Below, in pieces: positions 1 through 12,918 of a stretch of DNA of 64,000 bases. Both the position numbers and the translations under genes were made by a program. The DNA is from Toxonevra muliebris (Eukaryota; Arthropoda; Insecta; Diptera; Pallopteridae). The notes under the pieces are model-generated. The model had not been told where the DNA came from. It did not search any database and saw nothing but the letters and a program-made list of their open reading frames with translations. Position 1 is the first letter of the stretch; each line of letters starts with the position of its first letter. The stretch spans positions 65,422,079-65,486,078 of the forward strand of contig OY829327.1 in NCBI GenBank assembly GCA_963691655.1, in the 5' to 3' direction.

Positions 1-900
<900 letters not shown>

Positions 901-1174
901 TCTGTCTCCAGTTCTGAAAAGTTATGGCACACAGTTGAAAGCACCAGCAGCTATGGTTCGTCTACGTCTTTATGAGACTCTCACTCTGTTACCACCAACT
1001 GCATTGGAATCTTCCTATACACATTTGCTGCGAATGTTAGTTTCCGAATTTACTCTCTCAGAAAATCCCGCAAATACTACGAACTCTCTATTGCGTGCCC
1101 TCTGTCATGGTGATGACTCGATAATATTAGGCACTTGGCTGCAAGAAACCGATCATCGTACAATTGAAGATCAG
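901..1174 (+). CDS. HEATR5B: HEATR5/HEATR5B, internal exon
   Basis: Ninety-one codons plus the split codon from the previous exon. The protein reads [14 protein letters not shown], then an amphipathic HEAT-type helix pair ([14 protein letters not shown], then [15 protein letters not shown]). The acceptor is TTGCAG at 895-900. The donor is CAG|GTATAA at 1175, leaving phase 0. The next coding exon lies 10.8 kb away at 11980, and the joined residues (I-E-D-Q then L-Q-P-N-S-A) stay in the HEATR5 pattern. Confidence 0.92.
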
Positions 1175-1552
1175 GTATAATTCTTTAAAAACTTTAGTTT
1201 TGTTTTTCAATATTGTAAAATTTATAACTATTTTATGGATTTGTTTCTCATTTGAAGAGCTAGGGCGAAGCGATTAGAGCCCGTGAGAATTACAAAAAAA
1301 ATGGGCTGAGCGTTTTCCCCCCATCCCTTCATTTATGTGTAACGAATTAAAATTCATAGCTTGAAATAATTAATTTTATATTGTTCCTCTGTTGTTTATA
1401 TTGATATTAATTTTTTTTTTTTTTTATAAAAAAGGCATTGTAAATATGAATATTGATTCGTTGCCATTATTATCCTTATCGGAATACCACTATTTTTACT
1501 AAAAATTTCAAACTCAATTGCCAACTTTCCCAAAATTTAAATGCAAGAAATA
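1175..1552 (+). other. Start of 10.8-kb HEATR5 intron
   Basis: AT-rich sequence with a T-run near 1411-1425. No gene is seen. The whole intron (1175-11979) is mostly made of the repeats listed separately below. Confidence 0.6.
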
Positions 1553-2049
1553 GTCATTATATTAATAACACAGTGCAACAGCAAAAAAATTGCAAGAGCT
1601 CGAATATACTTTTCTACATACACGTTGAACACTATGACGTTTTCAGTTTTTCCCCTATACGTCACAATTTTTTGAAAAATCGAATTGAAAAAAAAAATTT
1701 GTTAATTTTGTTAATAATAATGTAAAATTTAGTAGTTAGGAGCTTAATGTTTCCCATAATACATTTTCAATATTCAGTACATGTCCAAACTGTATCTAAG
1801 TTAGGAAAAATGTGAAATTTTTACGAAAAATGTAACTTTTTAAGGAAATAAATGGTAATAGTTAACCTAGAATAAATATGTATACGTACAAACTTTCAAT
1901 ATTATACCTCCAACGGTTTTCAAGTTATTTTACTTTTAGTCATATTAAATACTTCTATATATGCACATAAAGTATAAAGTATTAAATACTTCTATATATG
2001 CACATAAAGTATACCCAAAGAATTTGAATATACTTTTTTCGATGTTTGC

Positions 2050-2965
2050 ACGTGTCGTAGGTCTAGTCAAGCAAAAAAAAAAAGACATACTCAGAATTTT
2101 GAATTGATCCTTAAATTCTGGACTTAGCGCCGAAAAACCGATTTTGATAGGTTAAAGCATATACTTGCCCGTAACTTTATTTTTATTTATTTGATTAGTC
2201 AATTTTAATATATTATTTAAAAGAAGACATTTAGTTGCTTACAACGATATATAAATTGATAATATATCTTAAGAAATTTGAAAATTTTTTGTATTTTTTA
2301 ATTTTGAGTGGTAGTTTAAACGATCATTTTGTTTTCCAGTGTATATTCAAATGTATAATTGAATGAATTACATTTAATTCTGTTTCCAACGAGTCATAAA
2401 TTTTCAAAATTTATTGGGGTTGACTGAGATATTCGATTTCAAGCACCATATATTGGAAAAAAAATTCATATATTTTTAAGTTGCTGTTTTGCATTCTCAA
2501 ATAGTTGGAGTAATACTCGTTGCGTACTTACGTATTGCAATTTTTTTGTGTAGTTAAATAAAAGAGTTGAATGAGTCAGCCACACCTCAATGGGTTTTGA
2601 AAATTTATAACTCGTTGGAAATAGAATTGAACGCAGTTTATTTTTATGTACTTTTATATATACATTGGCAAACAAAATAGTCGTTTAAAACGCTATTCAA
2701 AATGATAAAGATTTTCTTTATATTTTGCCCTTTAACTCCGCTAGTTCTTTAACAATTTATATATCGTTGTAAACAGCTAAATGTCCTCTTTTGAATGAAA
2801 TATAAAAACTTACTCATCCGGTAAATAAAAATAAATTTACGGGCAAGTATATGCTTTAATCTATCAAAAATGGGTTTTTCGGCCCTTAGTCCAGATTTTG
2901 AGACTTAATTCAAAATTCTGAGAATGCAGTTTTTTTCTGCTTGACTAGACCTACGTCTCGACGAA
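2050..2965. repeat. Nested foldback (near-complete palindrome, ~0.9 kb)
   Basis: GTAGGTCTAGTCAAGCA near 2057-2074 returns inverted near 2935-2955. The match continues inward through GCATATACTTGCCCGTAA, AACGATATATAAATTG and CCAACGAGTYATAAATTTTC, leaving only a short loop around 2430-2560. The element is therefore almost entirely two ~400-bp arms. It sits in the spacer of the larger foldback at 1553-4752, which implies an insertion into it. Confidence 0.75.
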
Positions 2966-3963
2966 AGTATTTAGTTGTTTGTATTAGTTCAGGAAAAGTT
3001 GGTCAGAAATCAATAAAGATTAATACTAGAGGTATTAATAAAAAAATTTTTCCAAATTAATTAATAAGGAAATAAAACACAAAAAATTTAATAAATTACA
3101 CTATTCAACAGCCGAAAATGAGCAGAGACGGTACATTTTTCTTAGGGTAATGGGGGGTCGCTGAGTCCGAATCCGTGGTCCGTTTTGCTCTGCAAATTTT
3201 TTTGTTATTGACGTCATACTTTTTGAAAAAATTGAAAAAAAAGTTAAAAATGCAGTTTTTTTTCATCAAAACATTTTTCAAGAAAAATATTTTCGATTTT
3301 TTATATATTATATTTTATATATACCTACAAATAAATTTATATATTGTTTCCTTTTTGACACGTTCACGTATTAATTTTTGAACACATTGTAGATAAATAT
3401 ATAATATAAAATGAAAAACGGAAGCACCTATGAACATAGTTTCTGACAAGAGAAAGATTTATTTTTCTATTTTAGATTTTATTCATAATTTGTCCGAAGA
3501 TGTTTTATTTTAGTTTCATACACGCTGAATTCCATTTTTGCACACATCGCGATTCTCAAAACACTAATCAGAAACAAAAAGTTTGTACAAATATAAAACC
3601 GGTGACAACGTACTCCTCAAAGCTTGCTTCGAAATTTAACAAAAAAATCTAAATTCATTTTTAGGATTTAATTGTTCAAGAACACATTAAATTAAAGTCA
3701 AAGTTTTTACTGCTCTGCTTTTCAACATTGCAACGGCATTTTTCAGTGAGACGAAGGCATGGTTGTGGAGACGTAGTTTTGCAAACGCAGTGGCCTTTAA
3801 ACATTCTAAAAACGTGTTGCTTTTTTTCTCTAACTACGTACTGAGTATCTTATTCAAGTACGCCAATCGCATTCGTATGTGTATAAGTATTCATATACGA
3901 TATGTATAAAGAGTTTAAAGCTCATTTTGCACTTAAGTACACATTTGGCCATCATTGTTTTAA

Positions 3964-4093
3964 CCCATTAAGGACGAGCGGGAACCAAAGTAGATAGATC
4001 AAGAAAGTAACTTGAGAGAAAATTTTTGTTTGAACCTGGCTCAGGAACGGCTCAGCGACAAGGTGCCATATGGCACCGCTAGGCAATACTGGG
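3964..4093. mobile_element. Possible 130-bp piggyBac-type MITE flanked by TTAA
   Basis: TTAA stands on both sides (3960-3963 and 4094-4097), directly followed or preceded by CCCA/TGGG ends (CCCATTAAGG and, on the other strand, CCCAGTATTGCC). TTAA duplication and CCC ends are piggyBac hallmarks. The inverted ends agree only weakly beyond four bases, so the call is tentative. A perfect 16-bp palindrome, GGTGCCATATGGCACC, lies at 4061-4076. Confidence 0.4.
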
Positions 4094-5142
4094 TTAAGCT
4101 AACAACGAGATAAAAGTGAGTGATGATATCGAGGATGAAAAAAACTACTAAAAAATGAATTAATTAAAAAACAATTTTTTTTTTAATTTTTTAAAGTTAA
4201 AAAATGAAAAAAAGTTGAAAAAATTTTCTTTTCTAAAAATTAATGTTTTGATGAAAAAAAATATGAACTGCATTTTTAAGGGGTAAATGCTTTAAAAAAT
4301 ACAAATTAAAGTGCAATAACTTGAAAACCGTTAGAGGTATGATGATGAAAGTTTCTGTGTATATATTTAGCTGGTACTAATCTCCATAACGAATTTGAAG
4401 GTTCTAGCTCAACTATTGCTATTTATTTCCATTGTGCCATTTTTCGCAAAAATTTCACATTTTTACTAACATAGATACAGCTTGGACATGGTCTTAATAT
4501 TGAAAATGTATTGTGGGAATCATTGAGCTTCTAACTACCAAATTTTAAATCTCCATATACTTTAATATTGGAAAAGTTGTTTAAAAACCCGACAAACAAT
4601 TTTTTTTTCAAATAGATTTTTCAAAAAATTGTGACGTATAGGGGAAAAACTGAAAACGCCATCATGTTCATCATCCTCGAATTATGTATAAAAGTATATT
4701 CAAGCTCTTGCAATTTTTTTTTTCATTCTCTGTAGCACTGTGTAATATATCCTCATATATATAAGAAAATACATGAATTTTATACTTCTCCCTTATGTAT
4801 ATTTCACTCATCGTATTAATAATAACCGAATTCGAACTCAATAAATCAACTCAAAAAGATGGAACCAAATCGTAAATCTGATGGCGAGCATGTAAGTGTT
4901 GTTTGTATTCTTCTTGGCAGACTTTTTTATGTTTTTTATTCTATTTTGTTTTTGTATTTTGCGATAATCGATATACAATATTGTCGTTCGCCTTGGTTTG
5001 GCTTTTAGACAATGCATTTTCTCTGTTTTTATGTGTAAATTTCAAGCTTTGCATGATTAATTTTGCTTTCAAAATTATTTGTATATTCGTTTTATGCTTT
5101 TGCATTGTAGCCCAGTCAGTTGAATAAAAAATGCACCAAAAG

Positions 5143-5970
5143 TTCATAAAAATTCTTAACTGCGATTTTTTTCAGTAATTGTTAGTGGGGGTATGATAGA
5201 TGGAAAACCACAAAAGTCAGTTCTGGGGTTGCTCTGCAAAAAACCCCCTCTTTGGTGAAAAAAGCCTTTTTGTACTAATAACTGGTTAACCGTTGGAGAT
5301 TTAAAAAAATTATCTAATTACTTTTTTCGTATATGTCATAGTTCTCGAGATATTCAATATTTAAGAAATTGCAAATTTAGTACTTTGGATGTACCGTGGA
5401 TACGCGCGCATTTTTGTTTATTTGAATTTTTGAGTGCGGAGCCTATAGGAAAAATTGAATTACTCAAAAACCAAACAATCTAGGAAGAAAAATCAAAAAG
5501 GGGTTTGAAGATGATATAAACTTCAACATCCTCAACCATTTTCATTGACAACGGATAATTTTTTGTATACAAAAATAACAATATAGTATAGTTGCCTGTT
5601 GGTTTTTACTACTTTTACTATTTGCAGGCCTAATAAAAATAACTGGTTTCACTATATGTTATAAATGTATTATCTTTTAGTTCAGACATTACTTCTGAAA
5701 ATCTTGTTAAAATTAGAAATAAAAAATTATCATTTTGCAATTTTATCAGCATATTAAAATCACCCAATTTTTTATTATTTATTGTATTTGATGTTTTTTT
5801 TTATTAATGCAATTTTTTAACTTCTAAATTATTAGAAAATATTGTTAAAAGATATGGGATTTTTTGGGGGAGGGGTCGCTCTGCAACCCCAGGACTGATT
5901 TTTGTGGTTTTTGAATCTATCATACCCCCACTAACAATTACTGAAGAAAAATCTCAGAATTTTTATGATG
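5143..5970. repeat. Foldback element, ~100-bp inverted arms
   Basis: TTCAGTAATTGTTAGTGGGG and the following TATGATAGAT, ACCACAAAA and CTGGGGTTGC blocks (5170-5240) recur inverted at 5870-5945, after matching CATAAAAATTCT outer ends. The ~620-bp AT-rich centre has no meaningful frame. It is a non-autonomous inverted-repeat element of unknown family in the HEATR5 intron. Confidence 0.7.
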
Positions 5971-7309
5971 TAAATCTTTATAATGACTGGACTATTGTTG
6001 AAAGTGTCTTTTACTTGTATATATATATAAAGTTTGGAATCATAAGATATTACTTTCCTCAAATAAAATTCTACATATTCAAGATATGTATGTATTGTTG
6101 CAACAGCTAGTAGAACCACAGTGCACCAAAAATTATATGCGCGAGATTTTTTAACGTTTTTATAGTATAGGGTCGCTGATCACGACTACGTACTCAATTT
6201 TTCTCCTTCACATCTAGTTCTCCCACAATATGGACTTGAAATCGGAAAAATGGGGTATTCAGGGGCTACTAAGAAATTTCTTTATTTCAACAGATTCGAA
6301 TTTGATGTCAAAGTTGTTAAGCCAGCAAAATTATTTAATTGAAAAGAAAAAAAGTTCTCCCATGTGGAGCCAACAAAATTTTTTTTTTTTTTGTTTTTTA
6401 AATTATTTTTTTTTTTTAATGATAGCAATCATAATGGACAATGAAGTCTCCGAGTGGAAGTGCGGGTATATATATATATACGCACACGCCTTCCAAACCT
6501 AACCTAACCTACATCATTCTAATAGAAAAAATTATAAAACTCAAATTATACTCTCCGCGATGTACAAGAAAATTCGACTGATGAGATAAGAGATACACAA
6601 AGAGCCGATAAGTCAGATGGTAGCATAGGCATATACATTAGAGTGTATCACAAAAACGTTGTTTTGTTTTGAAATTAAAAATTTTAAGTCGATAAAAAGT
6701 TGTCTCCATAGACCCACATGTACCATTCGGTCCAATTTAAAAACATTAAGGTCTCCCTCAAGGGGCCCCCCAAAAGGGTGTTTATAATTTTCAAATGGAA
6801 ATTAAAATTTTCCATATTTTTTATAATAAAAGCAAAATTTTATAAGCAACATTTCCCTAAATGGGGTGAAAGAAAAATTTTCTAGAAAAAGGCAGAAAAT
6901 ATTTATAAGGTATGAAGATAATGGCTTAGCACATTAGAAAAATATATTCTATGTATATACATACGATTTTATTATAAGGTACTGCACACATAAACGCTGT
7001 CAGAAGCAAAAAATAACCAAGATGTCTTATGTTTTATTATAGCAATATGTTCAGAATTGAGCTAAAGGTTTAGGACCGTTTAAAAAAAAACATAACGTTG
7101 ACGCCCAAAACGGAGTTAACCATAGTGCTCTGAAACACTTTCCCTATCTAACAAATATACCCTGAACCCGATCATTTTTGGAGGTCCCCAACTTGTCGCA
7201 CAATGATACTTGTTAAAAGGAATCTCATTTAAAATAACAAGTTCATGTTTAAATAACACTGTCCAACAAATTCAAAGTCATGCAATCCGGCATGAGATCT
7301 GATTGCATT
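5971..7309 (+). other. Intron sequence without a gene
   Basis: Low-complexity AT-rich DNA. It contains a T-run near 6380-6393, a (TA)n run near 6468-6480, and a CCTAA-type tract (AACCTAACCTAACCT) near 6496-6511 like the tail of the LINE at 42858. No coding potential is recognised. Confidence 0.5.
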
Positions 7310-7780
7310 AGTTGAAAGTATGCATTAGATGCCTTATTTGCTCTATACATTTTACTAAAGTATTTCAGATCTTCCCTCCGACAGCAGAATATGAAAATAG
7401 GGCGCTAGAAACCAAACAAAATGAAAAACAAAAATTAAATTTGCGAAAACTGGATGAGCTACTCCGGATGTTTTACAATGGGTTTGGGATCTAGTATGGA
7501 AAAAAGTATTATCTTGCACATAAAATCTATATATAGAATGACGTACCCAGTCTTTTTATACAACTGAACCGAAAGCCACATTTGGCACTTTTTTAAGAAG
7601 TGTCAAATTCATCCGTTAGGATCTTTCAGATAGTGGTGATTTGTTAAAAATTAGAATAAGTAGGATTGCAGGTAATTCAATTTAGTTCATTAAAAACAAT
7701 CAAATACAGCTTTGACAAATGTCGTCGAAAAATTGCAAAAAACAAAGCAGGCGTTGAAAAAATTGTCTTACCGTGGAAAT
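7310..7780 (+). repeat. Dispersed ~0.5-kb repeat, copy 1 (decayed transposon?)
   Basis: This block matches 30631-31165 in the same orientation over most of its length. Landmarks include AAGTATTTCAGATCTTCC, GACAGCAGAATATGAAAATA, the TTTACAATGGGTTTGGGATCT block and CATTTGGCACTTTTTTA. In one frame both copies suggest D-V-L-Q-W-V-W-D-L, faintly like the N-terminal domain of pogo/Tigger-type transposases. That resemblance is weak, and stops and shifts are abundant. Confidence 0.6.
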
Positions 7781-8414
7781 GATAGTATCCATTTCAATGG
7801 CATATTGGGATAGTACATTTTGTTTCTGTGGGTAGGCGGCTATTTCCATTTATTAACCATAAACCGTTAAATATATTACTTTTATGTCTTTGGAAAACAC
7901 TAGTAAAATTTTCCGGCAAATATTTTAATCCGCAAATATCTATTTTGAAAGGATTTTTCAGGCTTTGCGGTATTGACAATGTTTAATGCACTTTCAATTC
8001 TTCGATTTTCTTACAACTTAAGTACTTGAGCAAATCTAGGAAGAGTTAATGCTGTTCTTGTTAGGAGTTTTTAATGTTTCTATAGAAATGCAGGCTAAAA
8101 ATCTGGAAAAAATAAATCTTGAGCGATAAGGTATCTTTTGGACGTTGTGTGAATGAAAACCTTACTTCTGAGGGTAAGGTGTAATAACTTTTCTTTTACT
8201 TAGACCAGCGGTTCTTAAGCTTTTCTTCGCGTATCATCAATGTACAATGTGGATAAAACTCATACCACAGAACTAAAAAACTGTGCTTTGCGTACTTTAT
8301 GTCCACCAAAACTATAGCGTAATGAGAAATACCGATAAACATGCATACAGATTTTTAATAAAATTCAGCCATCGCTTTTATCGTTTGCCGTCTATTATCT
8401 GCTAGCCATCACTG
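7781..8414 (+). other. Intron sequence without a gene
   Basis: AT-rich sequence between the dispersed repeat and the LINE fragment. I see no gene or clear repeat. Confidence 0.4.
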
Positions 8415-9398
8415 TCAGGAAATCGACTAAATCCCTCATGATATGCAGAAACTTAGCAGAAAAAACCTGGGGCTGTACTCCGTATATCTTAAAGTAGATG
8501 TATACCATGATGGTAAGGCCGATACTCACCTGCTGGTAGCCTGGTCGCAAAGAGTTAAATTAGTTACAATGAGGAATACCCTCAACAAAGTCCAAAGACT
8601 GACCTGTGTTTGTATCACAGGAGCCATGAAAACATGTCCCACGGCAGCCATGGAGGCACTACTCGACCTCACTCCTCTACATATAGTTGTAGAGACGGCA
8701 GCCAAAAGGACACTTATAGGCATATCAAGGGAAGGAACTGGCAGGGGGAAAGTCCTAAGCAGTAGAAACCTCGAAAGTATCTCTGCTGACATTCCCCTAG
8801 CCACGCTACCTAGAGACGATATGAACAAGAAATACAACTTCGAAAAACATTTCAAGGTTGTACTTGTGCACAGTTCAACCGCGAACGTGGGTACAAAAAG
8901 TAAAAAATAATATACTCTGATAGTCAAGCTGCTATCAGAGCGCTAGACTCAATTGAGACCACCTCAAAATTAGTATGGGAATGCCAAGAGTTACTAAACA
9001 CATTAGGCAAGACTAATAAGGTAACTCTATTCTGGCTACTCGGACATAAAGGTATTTATGGTAATGAAGTAGCCGACCACGTGGCAAGGAACGCAGCGGC
9101 CAAGACCTTCATTGGTCCAGAACCCTTGTTAGGTATAGGAATTCAAACCTTAAAAGGCAAAATACAGATCATCCTACAGGGCACTACGCCCAAAGCTTAG
9201 ACAATCAAAGCTGCTAATTGGGAAGTTTGATCCCAGCAGAGCGGCTCTCTGTCTTAAGTTAAATAAAAGCCAACTAAGGCTAATAATGGGCTTCCTTTCA
9301 GGGTATTGCAAACTGGGGGAGCATATGAAAAACCTAGGTTTAAGTCAGGACAGCACTTGTAGATTCTGCAAAGAAGACAATGTATTGTTGAAAAATTA
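8415..9398 (+). pseudogene. LOA-clade non-LTR retrotransposon fragment (RT end + RNase H)
   Basis: The 3' part of a LINE ORF2 in several frames. It begins in the thumb region (frame around 8430-8530 reading W-M-Y-T-M-M-V-R-P-I-L-T), then N-K-V-Q-R-L-T-C-V-C-I-T-G-A-M and P-T-A-A-M-E-A-L-L-D-L, both typical of the LOA group. From ~8918 comes an RNase H domain (S-D-S-Q-A-A-I, then H-K-G-I-Y-G-N-E-V-A-D). A Cys-rich tail (C-R-F-C-K-E) follows near 9357. In-frame stops and frame changes make it dead. The 5' part is absent, as usual for LINE copies. The right end abuts the foldback element at 9400. Confidence 0.85.
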
Positions 9399-9856
9399 CC
9401 AACACATATTTTTATTTTCATATCAATTTTGTGTGTATCCAAATTTTGTTCGGTGTCATACACGACCGCGTATGTGTATCGTTTTAATATTTGGCTTCGT
9501 TCGCATACATCGGTAGTTCACGTATGGTTCGATCGAACATACACAAACCACACACAGGTCAGTGAACAACAATACTTTACATTCTTGTGTGACTAAAAAT
9601 GAATACGTTCTTCGTTCGCGAACGGAAAATCTGAGACACGCAAAAAAAAAAAAACAATGGATGTGTGCAAGGCACGCAAGATATTTGATGTGAAAACAGT
9701 TAAGCTAACTGAATGTCATATACATAAGCTCACATATGTATAGCCATATATAGGGATTTAATGTATAATCTATATGCTTAGGTAATTAATTCAAATTAAA
9801 ACAATTCTTTTATAAACTTAAAAACTTATTAGATATCATTACCTTTTATATATAAT

Positions 9857-9984
9857 AGCCCAATTCACCATAAATTGCAAATGGTCTTGCATCATTGCAA
9901 ATGCAAATTTTTATTCCATATCACATATATTTGTTGTTGTGATAGCATAAATATTTTGCAATGCACCAAATCGTGAATAGGGCT
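9857..9984. mobile_element. 128-bp MITE, copy 1
   Basis: The ends AGCCCAATTCAC and GTGAATAGGGCT are inverted repeats. The interior carries ATATATTTGTTGTTG and ATATTTTGCAAT. A related right half ends at 33748 with the same GTGAATAGGGCT terminus, showing that this is a dispersed family. It is nested in the 9400-11598 element. Confidence 0.6.
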
Positions 9985-10780
9985 GATATGTTGTAGTTGC
10001 ATTATTTTTCTTTTACTCACTTTGTATTGTTTTTATATTTTAAAGAATATTTAATTTTAATGCAATCTAACTGACCGAATGCAAAACCTATCAAACGCCT
10101 GTGTTTGTTACGGCGACTTCTCTGCCTGTATGGTATAGTCGATCTCCACACGTTTAACACCAACAAATAATTCTGCCACGAATAAATGTACACACACATT
10201 TTGTTTTCGTATGTACATATATGAGTGAGTAAATTGATCGAAACATAAACAAACAAACTCCGCTCGTATTTTAATTTCTCCCTCTCTTCTTCTCTTTGTT
10301 GTTTAGAGTAGCACCGTCATGCCGCGCAGTAGTGTGAGCGAGAGGGGAACTGGACGTTACAGTTATCTTACATCTTACGATACAGTTATTCTTACATTTT
10401 ACATATTTGAAATTTTGCCCATACCGTGAGCTAAAATGTTTACACATCAAAAATTACTAGAATTGTTTAAACGCGATGAATTCACGCCTAGAAAAAAGAA
10501 TTTATTTTTCATTGCGTTCGTTTGTTGTTATGCAGAGCATTGCATACGTAAATTAATGCAAATGCTTACATAGTACAGTAGCGTGACACAGAGGGTCATG
10601 TTTCGAACTTAGTTGAAAAAATAAAAAAACTATGTTCACAGAATTTATTTAAAAAACGAAAAGACTGTAGCAAGCGCACTAAATACACGTTCTACAGAAA
10701 CTTGCGTTGCAGGTACAGCAAGTACCACTTCGGCAAGTTGAGTTAATTTTAAATTATGTTGAGAAAAATTTTTCCAATAC

Positions 10781-10860
10781 GTCAATCACATATTACGTAA
10801 CGCAATTTTGACCTCCCCCCTGCCCTGGTCGTAACGCATCGTAACAAAATGTCCATCAGA
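10781..10860. repeat. ACGTAAC-type dispersed insect repeat, copy 1
   Basis: CACATATTACGTAACGC, then a C-rich stretch, then GGTCGTAACGCATCGTAAC. Two relatives occur at 29167-29283 and 32107-32195. From memory, ends like TTCACATATTACGTAACGC are widespread in insect genomes as short palindromic elements. Confidence 0.55.
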
Positions 10861-11598
10861 TTGTTTTTGTTTGAAAAAATAGCGTTTAACTGGTGTCAGA
10901 TTCTCCTCGCAAAAATGCTCTGGAATAGCTGAAATTAATTTATTTAAATAAATATGTAATAATATTAATAAAATCGAAAGCTCTCAAAATGGTTTCATCA
11001 AATTTCTTGTACATTTCTCTTGATGTCACAAAATTTGTTAAATTTTATAATTTTTTTTGTTCTTTTCAGCTAATTTTCGAATTTTAGTTTTGTTGGATTA
11101 ATTTGGAAAAATATTCTTTCCACATTCGATACCTGAAAGTGCTACCCTGAAATACAATTACATTTTTATGATAACCAAAACATATTTAAGTCTATTCTGC
11201 ACATTATTGCAAAAACTGTAAAATTGGAGAATAAACTGTAATATTTGAGGGAAATCTGTAAGACTGCATGCCGACCGAAAAAATTGTAATTTACAGATAA
11301 ATCTGTCAATATGGTACCGCTGTTTGCAACTAACTCAATGAAACTATGCCAACAAAAAGCAATCAGATTTTTCCGTTCGCGAACGAAGAACGTATTCATT
11401 TTTAGTCACACACGAATGTAAAGTATTGTTGTTCACCGACCTGTGTGTGGTTTGTGTATGTTCGATCGAACCATACGTGAACTACCGATGTATGCGAACG
11501 AAGCCAAATATTAAAACGATACACATACACGATCGTGTATGACACCGAACAAAATTTGGATACACACAAAATTGATATGAAAATCAAAATATTTGTTG

Positions 11599-11979
11599 AT
11601 TGCTCTAAACTGTGTTTGTTTACATTTTTGTATGGGATTTTTATTCATTGTGTGTATTTTTCTGAACCCTGATTAATTCACTTTGAAAAAAATCAAGAAA
11701 GTTTTCGTGATCGATTTTCACACAATATGTTTGCAGCTGTTACAAGCAATAAGTCTAAACTGGCTCATGTCAAAGAAAATTTTGACAGTAGTCAGATCGG
11801 CAATATTGATATTGCATGATGTTAACAATCGACTGTCTCATACCTGGTGCTGTCTCATACCCGGGTACACTCCCCTACATATTTAGTACATGCTTACATT
11901 TGTTTTGTAATTCAATAACTTTTTTTTAGTACCCAATATCATCTTAAATTTTCTCAATTTCTTTTGTTTTATTTCTCAG
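11599..11979 (+). other. End of the HEATR5 intron
   Basis: No gene is seen. The last 60 bases form a good polypyrimidine tract ending TTTCTCAG|C at 11979, the acceptor for the next coding exon. Confidence 0.75.
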
Positions 11980-12843
11980 CTTCAACCTAATAGTGCCGCT
12001 GGTTCTGGTGCAATAGAACACGATCCATGCTGTCTCTACCGCCCATCAATTATTGTCATTGGTGCAGCCGTTATATCAAATAGTCAAATCAATAAAACTG
12101 AACAATGTCCTGGCCCATTGCCTTTGGGTGTTGCCGTAATCGATATGTCTGTGACACTGTTTGGTATTATTTTCCCGAAAGTGGCAAACAAACATCGTCT
12201 TCAGATGTTGGAGCACTTTGGTGAATGCATTAAACAGGCAAAGAGCAGTCGTCAAGAAGCTGTACAAATGAATATTTTCACAGCACTTCTCAGCGGTCTG
12301 AAAGGTCTGACGGACAGTAAATCAAGTATTGGCCAAGAGGACGTGAAAAAGAGTGCAACAAATTTGATTGTCGCTGCACTAGTGAGTACGAACTCTACAT
12401 TGCGATGCGCTGCAGGTGAAGCGCTTGGACGCATGGCGCAAGTGGTTAGTGATTCACGTTTTACAGCAGAGTTGGCACAGAACTCCTTCGATAAATTAAA
12501 ATCTGCACGCGATGTTGTCACACGCACGGGACACTCTTTAGCTTTGGGCTGTTTGCATCGTTATGTAGGAGGAATGGGGTCATCGCAACATTTAAACACC
12601 AGTGTTTCGATTTTACTCGCTTTGGCCCAGGATACCTCATCGCCAGTGGTGCAAGTATGGTCTCTGTATGCTCTGGCCTTAATTGTTGACTCAGGTGGTC
12701 CCATGTTTCGCGGTTATGTGGAGGCATCGCTGTCATTGTCCCTAAAGCTTTTACTGTCAGTGCCACAATCTAATGTAGATGTACATCAGTGTGTTGGGCG
12801 TGTGCTAAACGCTCTTATCACAACAGTTGGTCCTGAATTGCAG
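11980..12843 (+). CDS. HEATR5B: HEATR5/HEATR5B, internal exon
   Basis: Exactly 288 codons, phase 0 at both ends (CAG|C acceptor, CAG|GTTTGT donor). It starts L-Q-P-N-S-A-A-G, then has the conserved [14 protein letters not shown] segment. Then come helical HEAT units around [32 protein letters not shown] and a [19 protein letters not shown] turn. These are hallmarks of the HEATR5 mid-region, which in relatives packs as a curved solenoid in the cytosol. No frameshift or stop is present. Confidence 0.95.
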
Positions 12844-12918
12844 GTTTGTTATTGCTTAACCTATAACCTATCAATATTATCTCTATTAATATTTCTTAAT
12901 TTTTGATTTATATTAAAG

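Larger units (their letters stand above)
1553..4752. repeat. 3.2-kb foldback element with ~400-bp inverted arms
   Basis: The arm at about 1553-1945 recurs as reverse complement at about 4305-4752. Matching landmarks are ACACAGTGC at the outer ends, ATTGCAAGAGCT, the CCCCTATACGTCACAATTTT block, the CATTTTCAATATT block, and TAACGGTTTTCAAGTTAT near the inner ends. The arms have drifted but remain easy to align by eye. A second inverted pair lies inside (about 3225-3300 with 4200-4285). No transposase frame is visible. This looks like a non-autonomous foldback DNA transposon, family unknown. Confidence 0.75.
9400..11598. mobile_element. 2.2-kb element with ~235-bp terminal inverted repeats
   Basis: Bases 9400-9637 return as reverse complement at 11365-11598 with very few differences. 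Landmarks are TTTTCATATCAATTTTGTG, GGTGTCATACACGA, ATTTGGCTTCGTTCGCATAC, GGTTCGATCGAAC and TTCGTTCGCGAACGGAA. The last two are themselves palindromic. No transposase was seen in the 1.7-kb core. The low divergence of the arms suggests a fairly recent insertion. Family unknown. Confidence 0.8.

Noticed and set aside
12252..12766. Minus-strand open frames opposite the HEATR5 exon
   Set aside because: They are shadows of the conserved plus-strand coding sequence and resemble no protein.
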